Shown: positions 1 to 5,973, counted from the stretch's first letter. The stretch is 7,128 nucleotides of DNA from CAZHJG01 sp964533425 (GCA_964533425.1 CAZHJG010000039.1:1-7128); one strand, 5' to 3'. Made by a program: numbers and translations. The notes: generated by a model not told the origin, from the letters alone.

Positions 1-263
1 GTTCTGCTTTTATCATTGTCACAAGAGAACGGATCGCGAGTTATTAGCGCAACTTTAACTCGTCGAGATTTAAGTTTCTGCAGAGCAGGTAGGAGTTTAA
101 CGACCCTCCGGCTGGTCACAAACGGACTTTCAATCAGTAGTTCAGCGCCACATTTGTTTAAGTCTTTCTCAAATGCAGTATAGAAACTATTTTCATCGTA
201 GAGCTTAGAGTTATCGACGGTGGTGGCATGTTCTCGAAACCTTTGGAGAAGGGAGGTTATCAT
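1..263 (-). CDS. Phospholipase-D-like domain protein, N-terminal part (runs off left edge)
   Basis: The reverse strand is open from an ATG at 263-261 to the window edge, giving 87 residues of N-terminus with no stop. A good Shine-Dalgarno (GAGGAG) sits a few bases upstream of the ATG. The protein starts MITSLLQRFREHATTVDN, followed by an acidic/aromatic stretch (LYDENSFYTAFEKDL, residues 22-36), then ELLIESPFVTSRRV (43-56) and a strand ending VKVALITRDP (69-78). The pattern 'FEKDL...LIIESPF.T..R...LLP.L..L..R.VKV...TR.P' is, from memory, typical of the first half of a PLD-superfamily (HKD nuclease-like) domain, found alone or fused to helicases in bacteria. The catalytic HxK motif would lie beyond the window, so activity cannot be judged. 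The ATGA overlap with the preceding frame suggests translational coupling. Family call is moderately sure; substrate unknown. Confidence 0.7.
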   Translation of the reverse strand, partial: MITSLLQRFREHATTVDNSKLYDENSFYTAFEKDLNKCGAELLIESPFVTSRRVVKLLPALQKLKSRRVKVALITRDPFSCDNDKSR

Positions 264-403
264 CCTGACTCCTCCTCAGCTTCTTTGAGCAGGTCTTGTA
301 CCTCTTGAATATCACCGTCGTTGCCGATATCCTCGTCTAGGAGAGTTCCATTAACGAACTTCCTCTCCAGCCAAGGTTTGATAGAATATAAGCTATGAAC
401 AAA
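260..403 (-). CDS. Short frame without a canonical start, coupled to the PLD-like gene (possible gene remnant)
   Basis: On the reverse strand a frame is open from just after a TAG (406-404) to a TGA at 262-260, which overlaps the ATG of the PLD-like gene as ATGA. Its C-terminal part reads naturally as protein: KPWLERKFVNGTLLDED, then an amphipathic acidic tail ending LLKEAEEESG. There is no ATG, GTG or TTG in the frame; only ATC (382-380) or CTG (370-368) could initiate. The 5' end of the open stretch overlaps the start of the divergent cupin gene. It may be a small (about 40 aa) protein with a rare start codon, or the surviving C-terminus of a gene cut off when the cupin gene came to lie here. 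I do not recognise a family. Seen: the frame, the overlap, the missing start. Inferred: that it is or was translated. Confidence 0.4.
   Translation of the reverse strand, partial: FVHSLYSIKPWLERKFVNGTLLDEDIGNDGDIQEVQDLLKEAEEESG
379..394 (+). promoter_or_regulatory. Extended -10 promoter of the cupin gene, probably giving a leaderless mRNA
   Basis: TGATAGAAT at 379-387 matches the extended -10 form (TG, one base, then TAGAAT, 5 of 6 to TATAAT). Transcription would start 7-8 bases later, at 394-395, which is the A of the cupin ATG. No Shine-Dalgarno precedes that ATG and no good -35 is seen, as expected for an extended -10 promoter. A reverse-strand TATATT (390-385) overlaps this -10 and could serve the minus-strand pair to the left, so the two promoters might exclude one another; that part is weak. 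Confidence 0.45.
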
Positions 404-733
404 CTAGCTAAAAAGGACTTTGATTCCGCTGACGAGGTCATGCATCCAACTGAAAAGATGACCGTCGAGACTATTGAGATAAACGGAAAGAAATTTCGCC
501 GAGTGACCACGCTATCAGGCTGGCGATGGTCAGTAGATCTTAAGCCGCTGATCAAGACCGATAGTTGTCAAGATGACCATCTTATTTATATGCTGTCTGG
601 CAAAATGGGGGTGCGTATGGACAGTGGCCAAGAATTGGAATACGACTCCGGCGATTTGGCGGCTATTCCACCCGGCCATGATGGATGGGTCATAGGTAGC
701 GAGCCGGCTACTTGGATAGATATTCCGCATTGA
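395..733 (+). CDS. Small single-domain cupin protein
   Basis: The protein has 112 residues. After a charged N-terminal 20 residues comes a beta-rich cupin barrel: GWRWSVDLKPL (42-52), DSCQDDHLIYMLSGKMGVRM (56-75), GQELEYDSGDLAAIPPGHDGWVIG (78-101), ending TWIDIPH. His62 and His95 lie where cupin motifs 1 and 2 place metal or ligand residues, but the full HxH...E set is incomplete, so metal binding is uncertain. The string 'GW.WS...KP...TDSCQ..H..Y..SG.M.V.MD.G.E....GD...IPPGHD.WV.G.EP' is, from memory, like stand-alone or cyclase-linked cupins of unknown function. The ATG at 395 is chosen because it lies directly at the predicted transcription start; no Shine-Dalgarno is seen. It is divergent from the PLD-like gene and convergent with purH, with 51 bp between stops. 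No role in purine metabolism can be shown. Confidence 0.75.
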   Translation: MNKLAKKDFDSADEVMHPTEKMTVETIEINGKKFRRVTTLSGWRWSVDLKPLIKTDSCQDDHLIYMLSGKMGVRMDSGQELEYDSGDLAAIPPGHDGWVIGSEPATWIDIPH

Positions 734-784
734 CCAACACATCTAGTTTACTAATCGCACAATAGATAGAAGTCGCCTTTTGTT

Positions 785-2410
785 CTAGTGCCCGAAGAAA
801 CCGCGGGCTGCCTTATCTGGAAGAGTTAAGAAACTCTGTATGCCTGTAGCGCTGAGTGCCTCTGCGACTTTTGCATCATTGACAGAACCGCTGGAGGCCA
901 AGATTACACTTACTCCCGCGTTCGCTAAGGTTTCGGCTCCATCTGGAAATGGGAAGAAGCTGTCACTGTAAGCCACGGAACCATTAATTTTAGACCCATG
1001 CATAGCCTCTTCAGCTCGCTTAAGAGCAAGCTCGGCTGCACCTACACGGTCTTGTTGCCCCACAGCATTACCTATGACCATTCCGTCTTTTACTAAGGTT
1101 ATTGTGTTGCTATTGCTAGTTGATCCAACAGCCCAAGCCAATACTAAATCTCGTTCTTGCTCAGGGGTTACCCCATCACCAGCCAGTATTTCGGCCTGTT
1201 GAATATCTGGTACGTAGGTATAGTTTTCTTGTAAAGCAAAGCCATCCGGAATGTATCTATACCTTAGTCTTTGGTCTAAAGAATGCACGCCGATGTTTGC
1301 CAGGGCCGGGTTTGTCAAAAGCCTTAGCTTACCAGTTTTACGTTGCAATATCTCCTCGGCTTCATTAGTAACGCCTGCGGCGACCACAATGTCTAGTATG
1401 CGCTTCCGGTCTTCTGGCATATTGTGACCGACTAGTAGTTCAGCCAGTTCCTTGTCCAGCTCAAAGTTCACCATAACTGAACCGCCGAATATGGCTCTTT
1501 CATCGCCTTCAATCATCTTTTTTATGACTTCCTGTGGCGTGTCGGCATAGGCTGCACCGCAGGCGTTGCCGTGCTTTACTCCAATCGCTAGCGCTGGAAC
1601 TTCGCCAATGTTATGTTCAAAGCCGGCCGCAATGTGGGTTATTGTCTGTGTCATACGTTCCGCAAACTCAACCACATTGTTGTAGCTTGTCTCGATCCCG
1701 CCGTGCTGCTCAAATCGGCTGTAGGCTAGTGGATTTTTACCATTATTATCCATGTATATGCCAGCCCGCCCCTGCCAAGGGTTTTCGCCGTAAAGCGGTT
1801 CGGCAACCTTCTCGCCTATGAAACCAAATACGGCTCCGCGGCCAATATACATGGCTGATTCAAGGCTGTATGCAGCTGCCTCTAGCTCAGCGATATACGC
1901 CAACTGCCTACGAAACTCTTCGTCATTAGGCCGGCCGTCTGCCAGCCATTTAAGCACCTCAGGTCTTTGCTCAACTCTAGATAAGACAATTCTGCGGCCT
2001 TTGGCGGCTTCCCTTAACATATTGGGGCCACCGATGTCGGTCTTCTCAATAACCTCAAGTTCAGTGTTGTCAGGATTAGCTATAGCCTCGCGGAGCGGAT
2101 ACATATCGACTGCGACCAGGTCAATTAGTGGTATGCCAAGTCGCTTCAGCTCCGCAAGATGTTTGGGAGTTTTCTGAGCTAAGAGCGCGGCCGAGACTTC
2201 CTGAGATAATGTGACGACCCTGTGGTCCAAAATAGAGTCGCCTCCAACTAACTCGGCTACGTCTGTTACCTGAATACCAGCTTCACTGATCGTTTTAGCC
2301 GTGCCCCCGGAAGCGTAAATATTAAAGCCTTCGGCGGTTAAGCCGTCAGCGAACTCCTCGATTCCATCCTTGTTATAAACTGAGATTAGGGCATTTTCTT
2401 GTCCAGCCAT
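785..2410 (-). CDS. purH: Bifunctional AICAR formyltransferase / IMP cyclohydrolase, divergent form
   Basis: Cytosolic enzyme of the last two steps to IMP: formylation of AICAR by 10-formyl-THF, then ring closure. Length (541 aa) is close to the usual 510-590. Residues 1-195 form the MGS-like cyclohydrolase domain: ALISVYNKDGIEEF (7-20), ASGGTAKT (33-40), HRVVTL (63-68), VAVDMYPL (99-106), TDIGGPNMLREAAK (124-137). The rest is the transformylase: YGENPWQ (207-213), KHGNACG (279-285, with the Lys-His pair), FGGS (308-311), SNSNT (432-436), SDSFFPFPDG (482-491), SSGS (506-509), terminal GFFGH. Val66 stands where most homologues have Lys (KTLHPK becomes VTLSQE), whereas Tyr104, Asp125 and Lys137 are kept, so cyclohydrolase activity may be reduced or differently organised. 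The ATG at 2410 has GGAGG 4 nt upstream. Transcription diverges from purC. Confidence 0.92.
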   Translation of the reverse strand: MAGQENALISVYNKDGIEEFADGLTAEGFNIYASGGTAKTISEAGIQVTDVAELVGGDSILDHRVVTLSQEVSAALLAQKTPKHLAELKRLGIPLIDLVAVDMYPLREAIANPDNTELEVIEKTDIGGPNMLREAAKGRRIVLSRVEQRPEVLKWLADGRPNDEEFRRQLAYIAELEAAAYSLESAMYIGRGAVFGFIGEKVAEPLYGENPWQGRAGIYMDNNGKNPLAYSRFEQHGGIETSYNNVVEFAERMTQTITHIAAGFEHNIGEVPALAIGVKHGNACGAAYADTPQEVIKKMIEGDERAIFGGSVMVNFELDKELAELLVGHNMPEDRKRILDIVVAAGVTNEAEEILQRKTGKLRLLTNPALANIGVHSLDQRLRYRYIPDGFALQENYTYVPDIQQAEILAGDGVTPEQERDLVLAWAVGSTSNSNTITLVKDGMVIGNAVGQQDRVGAAELALKRAEEAMHGSKINGSVAYSDSFFPFPDGAETLANAGVSVILASSGSVNDAKVAEALSATGIQSFLTLPDKAARGFFGH

Positions 2411-2459
2411 GGTACCTCCAATTAATGCAGACTGCCCACTCAGTCAACTGATAAAACTC

Positions 2460-2488
2460 ATTATCGGCAATTGCTTTATCTATTGCAA
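2460..2488 (-). promoter_or_regulatory. Putative purH promoter
   Basis: On the reverse strand TTGCAA (2488-2483, 4 of 6 to the -35 consensus) is followed after 17 nt by GATAAT (2465-2460, 5 of 6 to the -10). Transcription would start near 2453, leaving a leader of about 43 nt before the purH ATG with its GGAGG. The -35 is the left arm of the inverted repeat at 2483-2513, so a protein bound there would touch this promoter. Found by eye only. Confidence 0.45.
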
Positions 2489-2513
2489 GCTTCTTAAATG
2501 CTTATGCTTGCAA
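2483..2513. repeat. Inverted repeat between the divergent purH and purC promoters (candidate operator)
   Basis: TTGCAAGC (2483-2490) and GCTTGCAA (2506-2513) form a perfect 8-bp inverted repeat with 15 nt between the arms. Each arm carries the TTGCAA used as -35 of one of the two divergent promoters, so the element is symmetrically placed to control both genes. A further reverse-strand CTTGCA lies at 2549-2544, just past the predicted purC start site, and a GCTTGCAG occurs upstream of purB. It is not the E. coli PurR box or the Bacillus PurBox as I know them. An operator role is inferred. Confidence 0.5.
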
Positions 2514-2536
2514 AGAGTTAACTAGCGTGTGATTAT
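2508..2536 (+). promoter_or_regulatory. Putative purC promoter
   Basis: TTGCAA (2508-2513) is followed after 17 nt by GATTAT (2531-2536, 4 of 6), preceded by TG at 2528-2529 as in an extended -10. The start would be near 2543, about 54 nt before the purC ATG. This AT-rich promoter region resembles the local sequence and not the GC-rich purC gene, so purC seems to be driven by a resident-type promoter. Confidence 0.45.
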
Positions 2537-2585
2537 TCAGCCATGCAAGTTTAAATCACTTGTTATCGGACCTTCAACTCTGCAG

Positions 2586-2591
2586 AGGAGG
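2586..2591 (+). promoter_or_regulatory. Ribosome binding site of purC
   Basis: A perfect AGGAGG ends 5 nt before the ATG at 2597. It fixes the purC start, and its strength contrasts with the weak or absent sites before purB, the phosphatase, the ATP-grasp gene and the cupin. Confidence 0.85.
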
Positions 2592-2596
2592 CACGG

Positions 2597-3478
2597 ATGG
2601 CTAAGAAACCGGCCATGCTCCATCAAGGCAAGGTGCGTGACACCTATCCCGGTAATGAACCGAATGAGCTGGTGGTGGTCGCCAGCGACCGCATCAGCGT
2701 GTCCGACGTCGTTCTGCCGCAGCTGATCCCCGGCAAGGGCATCGTGCTGACACACATGACGAAGCACTGGCTGACAGCTACGCCCGTCGGACAGGTCATG
2801 CCGCACCACCTGCTCACATCGCGCGAACAGAGTTCACCGCTCTGGCTCGATGACCAAGAGCGCTATCGAACGATGGTCGTTCGGAAACTCGACATGCTCA
2901 AGGTCGAGGCCGTCATCCGCGGTTACCTGGCCGGCTCCGGCTGGAAGGACTACTGCAATACCGGCCTGGTCAGCGGTATCGAGCTGCCAAGCGGTATGCA
3001 GGAGATGGAGAAGTTCCCAAATCCGATCTTCACGCCAGCGACCAAGGCCGAAGAAGGGCACGACGAGAACATTGACTTCGAGGGGATGGTGTTGATCCTG
3101 GGCGACCGGGGTCTAGCCGAGCGAGTGCGAAGCAAGGCCATCAAGCTGTATCAGGCCGGGGCCGCCTACGCACTCGAGCGGGGAATCATCCTCGTTGACA
3201 CCAAGTTCGAGTTCGGCATCAACCCGGAGACGGGAGGGCTGACACTCGGTGACGAGGTGCTGACTCCCGACTCCTCCCGCTACGTCGCGGCCGAGACCTA
3301 CGAAGTCGGTAAGCCGCCGGCATCGATGGACAAGCAGATCGTCCGCGACTACTACGACAGCATCGGCTGGGACAGGACGGATCCAGCCCCAGACATGCCG
3401 CAGTGGCTGATCGATCAGACAGTCGAGGTATACGGCGACATCGCTGAACGCCTCACCGGCACCAACCCGCTGATCTAG
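2597..3478 (+). CDS. purC: SAICAR synthase (phosphoribosylaminoimidazole-succinocarboxamide synthase)
   Basis: Cytosolic ligase joining aspartate to CAIR with ATP to give SAICAR, the substrate of PurB encoded nearby. At 293 aa it belongs to the longer type (about 290-310) and not the 235-aa E. coli type. Family motifs run in order: GKVRD (11-15, nucleotide loop), ASDRIS (29-34), VEAVIRGYLAGSGW (103-116), PIFTPATKAEEGHDENI (143-159), LERGIILVDTKFEFG (193-207), DEVLTPDSSRY (219-229), DKQIVRDY (245-252). Residue 230 is Val where many homologues have Trp, a possible lineage mark. GC is far above the neighbours (36/60 and 40/60 in two counted stretches) with codons such as CTG, GTC, ATC and GCC favoured, pointing to transfer from a GC-rich donor that I cannot name. 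It is divergent from purH and ends 25 nt before a strong hairpin. Confidence 0.95.
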   Translation: MAKKPAMLHQGKVRDTYPGNEPNELVVVASDRISVSDVVLPQLIPGKGIVLTHMTKHWLTATPVGQVMPHHLLTSREQSSPLWLDDQERYRTMVVRKLDMLKVEAVIRGYLAGSGWKDYCNTGLVSGIELPSGMQEMEKFPNPIFTPATKAEEGHDENIDFEGMVLILGDRGLAERVRSKAIKLYQAGAAYALERGIILVDTKFEFGINPETGGLTLGDEVLTPDSSRYVAAETYEVGKPPASMDKQIVRDYYDSIGWDRTDPAPDMPQWLIDQTVEVYGDIAERLTGTNPLI

Positions 3479-3502
3479 CGGAAGCTCGCAAGTGAAGGTC
3501 TG

Positions 3503-3541
3503 GTCGGGAGCGTGTAGCGAATCTCGCAACACGCTCCCGAC
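3503..3541. terminator. Strong GC-rich hairpin after purC
   Basis: GTCGGGAGCGTGT (3503-3515) pairs perfectly with ACACGCTCCCGAC (3529-3541). Inside, GCGA/TCGC (3517-3520 with 3524-3527) adds 4 bp after one A-A mismatch, leaving a 3-nt loop. There is no T-tract on either side, so it would be a U-less terminator or mRNA 3'-end stabiliser. It lies between the convergent purC and phosphatase genes and could serve both. Its GC content matches purC, and sequence turns AT-rich right after 3541, so it may have arrived with purC. Confidence 0.7.
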
Positions 3542-3556
3542 AACAGACATTTATAA

Positions 3557-4204
3557 TCAATTCGGAATTTGCTCGGGCTCCTGAGCGTAATAGTCCAGAT
3601 TCCAAAGGGCGTTTCGTCTAGCAATGAGAGTAAGTGACGCATTAGGCGCCACCCTCACCCGAGTATCCTGATAAGGCCATCCCTGTAAATGTGAAGCTAT
3701 GCTTCCAATTAGAACTCCATGGCTAAATACTAACCTTCTGTCTGGATAGACATCGGGTATGTGGTGGTCAAAAGTCTCTGACATCCACTCAAGACCCCGT
3801 AGAGCAGCATCGGATGGCGATTCAGCACCTCCTTGCTTGAAGTCTTTGCCCAGCCTTTCCATTTCTGCTATCACCAACTCATCAGCATAGACTTCCTTTC
3901 GAACTCGCCCGACCCAGTCGCCCTGGTCTAACTCCTGCAAAGCATCGTGAATCAATGGTTCTATGTCGAGTCCCATCTCGGCCAAACAGTACTCCGCCGT
4001 CTGTATCGTCCTAACTGATGGAGATACATGGACGATTGAGGGAAAAATACCTTGTCTCGATAAAAAGTACCCAAGTCTTTTTGATTGCTCGACACCTTCC
4101 GGCGTTAATGGCGCCTCATTGCTCCTACCGCTAAAAGTCGTCTCAAGATTTGTCTTAGCCTCACCATGTCGAATCCAATAAAGTTCTAGGTCAGCGCTAA
4201 TCAT
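3557..4204 (-). CDS. Histidine phosphatase superfamily protein (phosphoglycerate mutase-like)
   Basis: The 215-aa protein carries the full catalytic set of this cytosolic family: RHGEAKTN (12-19, with nucleophile His13), LTPEGVEQ (33-40), SPSVRTIQTA (61-70, phosphate-binding Arg65), LQELDQGDWVG (89-99, proton donor Glu91), GGAESPSD (125-132) and FSHGVLIG (160-167, His162). It should hydrolyse a phosphomonoester; sequence alone does not tell which. It follows purB after only 37 nt on the same strand, so it probably shares its transcript, and a nucleotide or phosphoribosyl substrate is conceivable but unproven. The ATG has only GGAG at 2-nt spacing, too close for a normal ribosome site. A weak promoter (TTGCTT 4239-4234, 17 nt, CATACT 4216-4211) would start transcription almost at the ATG, so leaderless expression is an alternative. 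Confidence 0.85.
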   Translation of the reverse strand: MISADLELYWIRHGEAKTNLETTFSGRSNEAPLTPEGVEQSKRLGYFLSRQGIFPSIVHVSPSVRTIQTAEYCLAEMGLDIEPLIHDALQELDQGDWVGRVRKEVYADELVIAEMERLGKDFKQGGAESPSDAALRGLEWMSETFDHHIPDVYPDRRLVFSHGVLIGSIASHLQGWPYQDTRVRVAPNASLTLIARRNALWNLDYYAQEPEQIPN

Positions 4205-4241
4205 GCTCCGAGTATGCTTCAGCAGTTATTTCGAAGCAAGC

Positions 4242-5711
4242 TTAACCAAAATAATTAGTGCCTAGCAAGTGTTTGGCTTCTTCCCACAAGTCAATCTGGC
4301 GTCTAGCTTCATCTGTTGTTAGTCCTAAGTAATATTCTTCTGGATTGATAAGTGCTTCACGTTGATGATCGGGGATTACGTCGAGCAAAGTGGCTGTTTC
4401 GCTATCTGCTGCAACAACCTCTCTAAATGGCTTGCCACTCTCTTGGGCTTCTTCAACTAACCTCTTGGCTATGCCGTATGCTCCTACATTCCCACGGTCG
4501 CGAAGAATTACCTGCAACGCTTCGCTGGCAATCGCGCCGTCAGTCAATCTTAAATTTCTTTGTAAGTTTGGTTCATGAACTTCAAGCTTGGATAGTGTTT
4601 TGGTAAGGCTTTGTGCGGTTCGGGCGACCATAGACGGTATTGTTCCGTAAAACCTCATTGATGCCGAATCGCGCAGGTCGCGCTGATGATCGCTGACCAA
4701 ATTCTGGTAAGCATTGAAGAGTTGGCCGAGCACTTCTCTATGCATACCTGCCGCATTTTCGAAATTGATCGGATTGCGTTTTTGCGGCATAGCCGAAGAG
4801 CCCCTTTGATTTTTAGCATCAAATTGTTCTCCGACTTCGGCGATTTCGGTACGCTGTAAATTGCGCATATCTTCGCCAATTTGAGCCATAATGCCCGAGG
4901 TATTGGCAAGTTCAGCAAGTAAACGAAGCGTATTTTCCGCTGGAACTATTTGCGTTGCATGTCCGCAAGGCTCAAGACCTAGCTTAGCTAGAAACGCTAG
5001 TTCGAACGCCTTAGGATCTTGATTGATCAGGGCAGAGGCATTATAACCGCCAACAGCACCTGAGAACTTACCTTGTAGAGCACGCGCACGTTGATTAGCT
5101 TCTATGAGAGACTCTCCGAGCCTTCCGAGATACCGTGAGGCAGTAAAGCCAAAGGTAATTGGCACACCATGTTGACCATGAGTCCGTCCTACCTGGGCCG
5201 TATTAGCATATCTATCAGTTAAACCAGCGATTACATCCCCTAGCACTATAGCTCTTGGTATAACTAGCACACGCATGCCTTCCTTCAGCTGCAGCGAGTT
5301 AGCTGTTGAAATAATGTCATAGGAGGTTGCTGCTGCGTGCACCCAAGGTTTGGCCTCATCGCTAACTCTGAATGTTATGGCGTCGGTCAAGGCAACAATA
5401 TCATGACCGGTGCCCTTATCTTTGAATTCACCCCTGCCTTTTTCGCGGGCCTCAACTTCCTCTGCGCTAATATCTCTGCTAGCCGCTTCAATCTCCAGCG
5501 CAACCTCTCGTCGACATTTACCGAAATCAGCATAAGTATGGGCTAGAGCAGCCTCTACATAAGCCTGATAACCGACTCTAGTCTCTTCGGAAAAGTGCAG
5601 TTCAATGTCTCTTTCACTATAGCGCCCACTGTTTGGGTCAACCGCACTACGATAATGAGGTCTTGTTTCTGGTGTTGGAAATTCGAAAGCCTCTAGGTTT
5701 TGCTCAGCCAT
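4242..5711 (-). CDS. purB: Adenylosuccinate lyase
   Basis: Homotetrameric cytosolic lyase of the fumarase/aspartase superfamily. It splits SAICAR into AICAR plus fumarate, and adenylosuccinate into AMP plus fumarate, so it links the PurC and PurH steps and also makes AMP. Signatures: GHDIVALTDA (102-111, conserved His103), TSYD (129-132), QVGRTHGQHGVPITFG (173-188, catalytic His region) and the fumarate-lyase signature GSSAMPQKRNP (304-314) with its mobile-loop serine. At 489 aa it is longer than common forms (430-475); the extra length seems to be mainly an N-terminal 30-40 residues with FEFPTPETRPHYRS. The ATG at 5711 has only AGGGG 10 nt upstream. It is followed at 37 nt by the phosphatase gene. 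GC is about 50% in two counted stretches, unlike purC. Confidence 0.95.
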   Translation of the reverse strand: MAEQNLEAFEFPTPETRPHYRSAVDPNSGRYSERDIELHFSEETRVGYQAYVEAALAHTYADFGKCRREVALEIEAASRDISAEEVEAREKGRGEFKDKGTGHDIVALTDAITFRVSDEAKPWVHAAATSYDIISTANSLQLKEGMRVLVIPRAIVLGDVIAGLTDRYANTAQVGRTHGQHGVPITFGFTASRYLGRLGESLIEANQRARALQGKFSGAVGGYNASALINQDPKAFELAFLAKLGLEPCGHATQIVPAENTLRLLAELANTSGIMAQIGEDMRNLQRTEIAEVGEQFDAKNQRGSSAMPQKRNPINFENAAGMHREVLGQLFNAYQNLVSDHQRDLRDSASMRFYGTIPSMVARTAQSLTKTLSKLEVHEPNLQRNLRLTDGAIASEALQVILRDRGNVGAYGIAKRLVEEAQESGKPFREVVAADSETATLLDVIPDHQREALINPEEYYLGLTTDEARRQIDLWEEAKHLLGTNYFG

Positions 5712-5737
5712 CTGAAGGATGCCCCTTATATGAATTA

Positions 5738-5775
5738 ACTATAGGGTAGCCGCCTATATTTAATACTGCAAGCAT
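5738..5775 (-). promoter_or_regulatory. purB upstream region with the shared GCTTGCAG motif and a -10-like box
   Basis: On the reverse strand ATGCTTGCAG (5775-5766) shares the 9-mer ATGCTTGCA with the purC promoter (2504-2512) and 7 of 8 bases with the purH arm. A TATAGT (5743-5738, 5 of 6 to the -10) lies downstream, but 22 nt from TTGCAG is too far for a standard -35/-10 pair. The motif may therefore be a regulator site and not a -35, or the true -10 is another box. Apart from this I see nothing in 5712-5868: no tRNA, no other convincing frame, no T-rich hairpin. Confidence 0.35.
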
Positions 5776-5868
5776 GGGCGTTTTGTGTTGACTTATTCTA
5801 AGGTGTTAGGCCGGAATGTTTGAAACAGAGCAAAGCAGGTACCAGACCCACAAGCCCAGCAGGGTTTA

Positions 5869-5963
5869 TTAAATTGATTCGAGGGCTGGTGTAAGGGACG
5901 GTAAGAGTGTATCCCCCTCGATTGGCTCAAAGACTTCCTCAAGTATGTTTATGTCGCGTGTTA
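5869..5963 (-). CDS. 3' end of an unidentified gene, cut by the assembly gap
   Basis: From the gap edge (5963) the reverse strand has one open frame of 31 codons ending in TAA at 5871-5869; the other two reverse frames stop within the first few codons. The peptide includes INILEEVFEPIEGDTLLP and ends TPALESI, which has normal codon use. I do not recognise a family. It lies 157 nt upstream of purB on the same strand. It could be the real C-terminus of the ATP-grasp gene on the other side of the gap or the end of a separate gene whose body is missing. A start-less plus-strand frame overlaps the same bases, so the coding call is tentative. Confidence 0.4.
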
Positions 5964-5973
5964 NNNNNNNNNN
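5964..5973. other. Assembly gap (10 N)
   Basis: Ten Ns join two contigs. The round number suggests a placeholder and not a measured length, so the distance and adjacency of the ATP-grasp gene and the purB side are known only through scaffolding. Confidence 0.95.

Noticed and set aside
337..555. Reverse-strand frame of 72 aa opposite the cupin start
   Set aside because: It is antisense to the cupin codons, has no ribosome site, and a different reverse frame carries the coding-looking tail in 260-403.
734..784. Possible bidirectional terminator between cupin and purH stops
   Set aside because: Only a weak ATCTA/TAGAT pairing (741-745 with 763-767) is present; too short and AT-rich to call.
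1120..2177. Plus-strand frames opposite purH
   Set aside because: No motifs or ribosome sites; purH motifs run uninterrupted on the other strand.
2537..3550. Several frames of 64-145 aa on the reverse strand and second plus frame of purC
   Set aside because: Long shadow frames are expected opposite a GC-rich gene; purC has all family motifs in frame and a perfect ribosome site.
5776..5868. tRNA or structured RNA before the gap
   Set aside because: No cloverleaf, no T-loop pattern and no good inverted repeat; the two GCAGG copies are direct, not inverted.
5873..5963. Plus-strand open frame over the same bases as the unknown gene end
   Set aside because: No start codon near its 5' end, serine-rich shadow-like composition; the reverse frame fits better.
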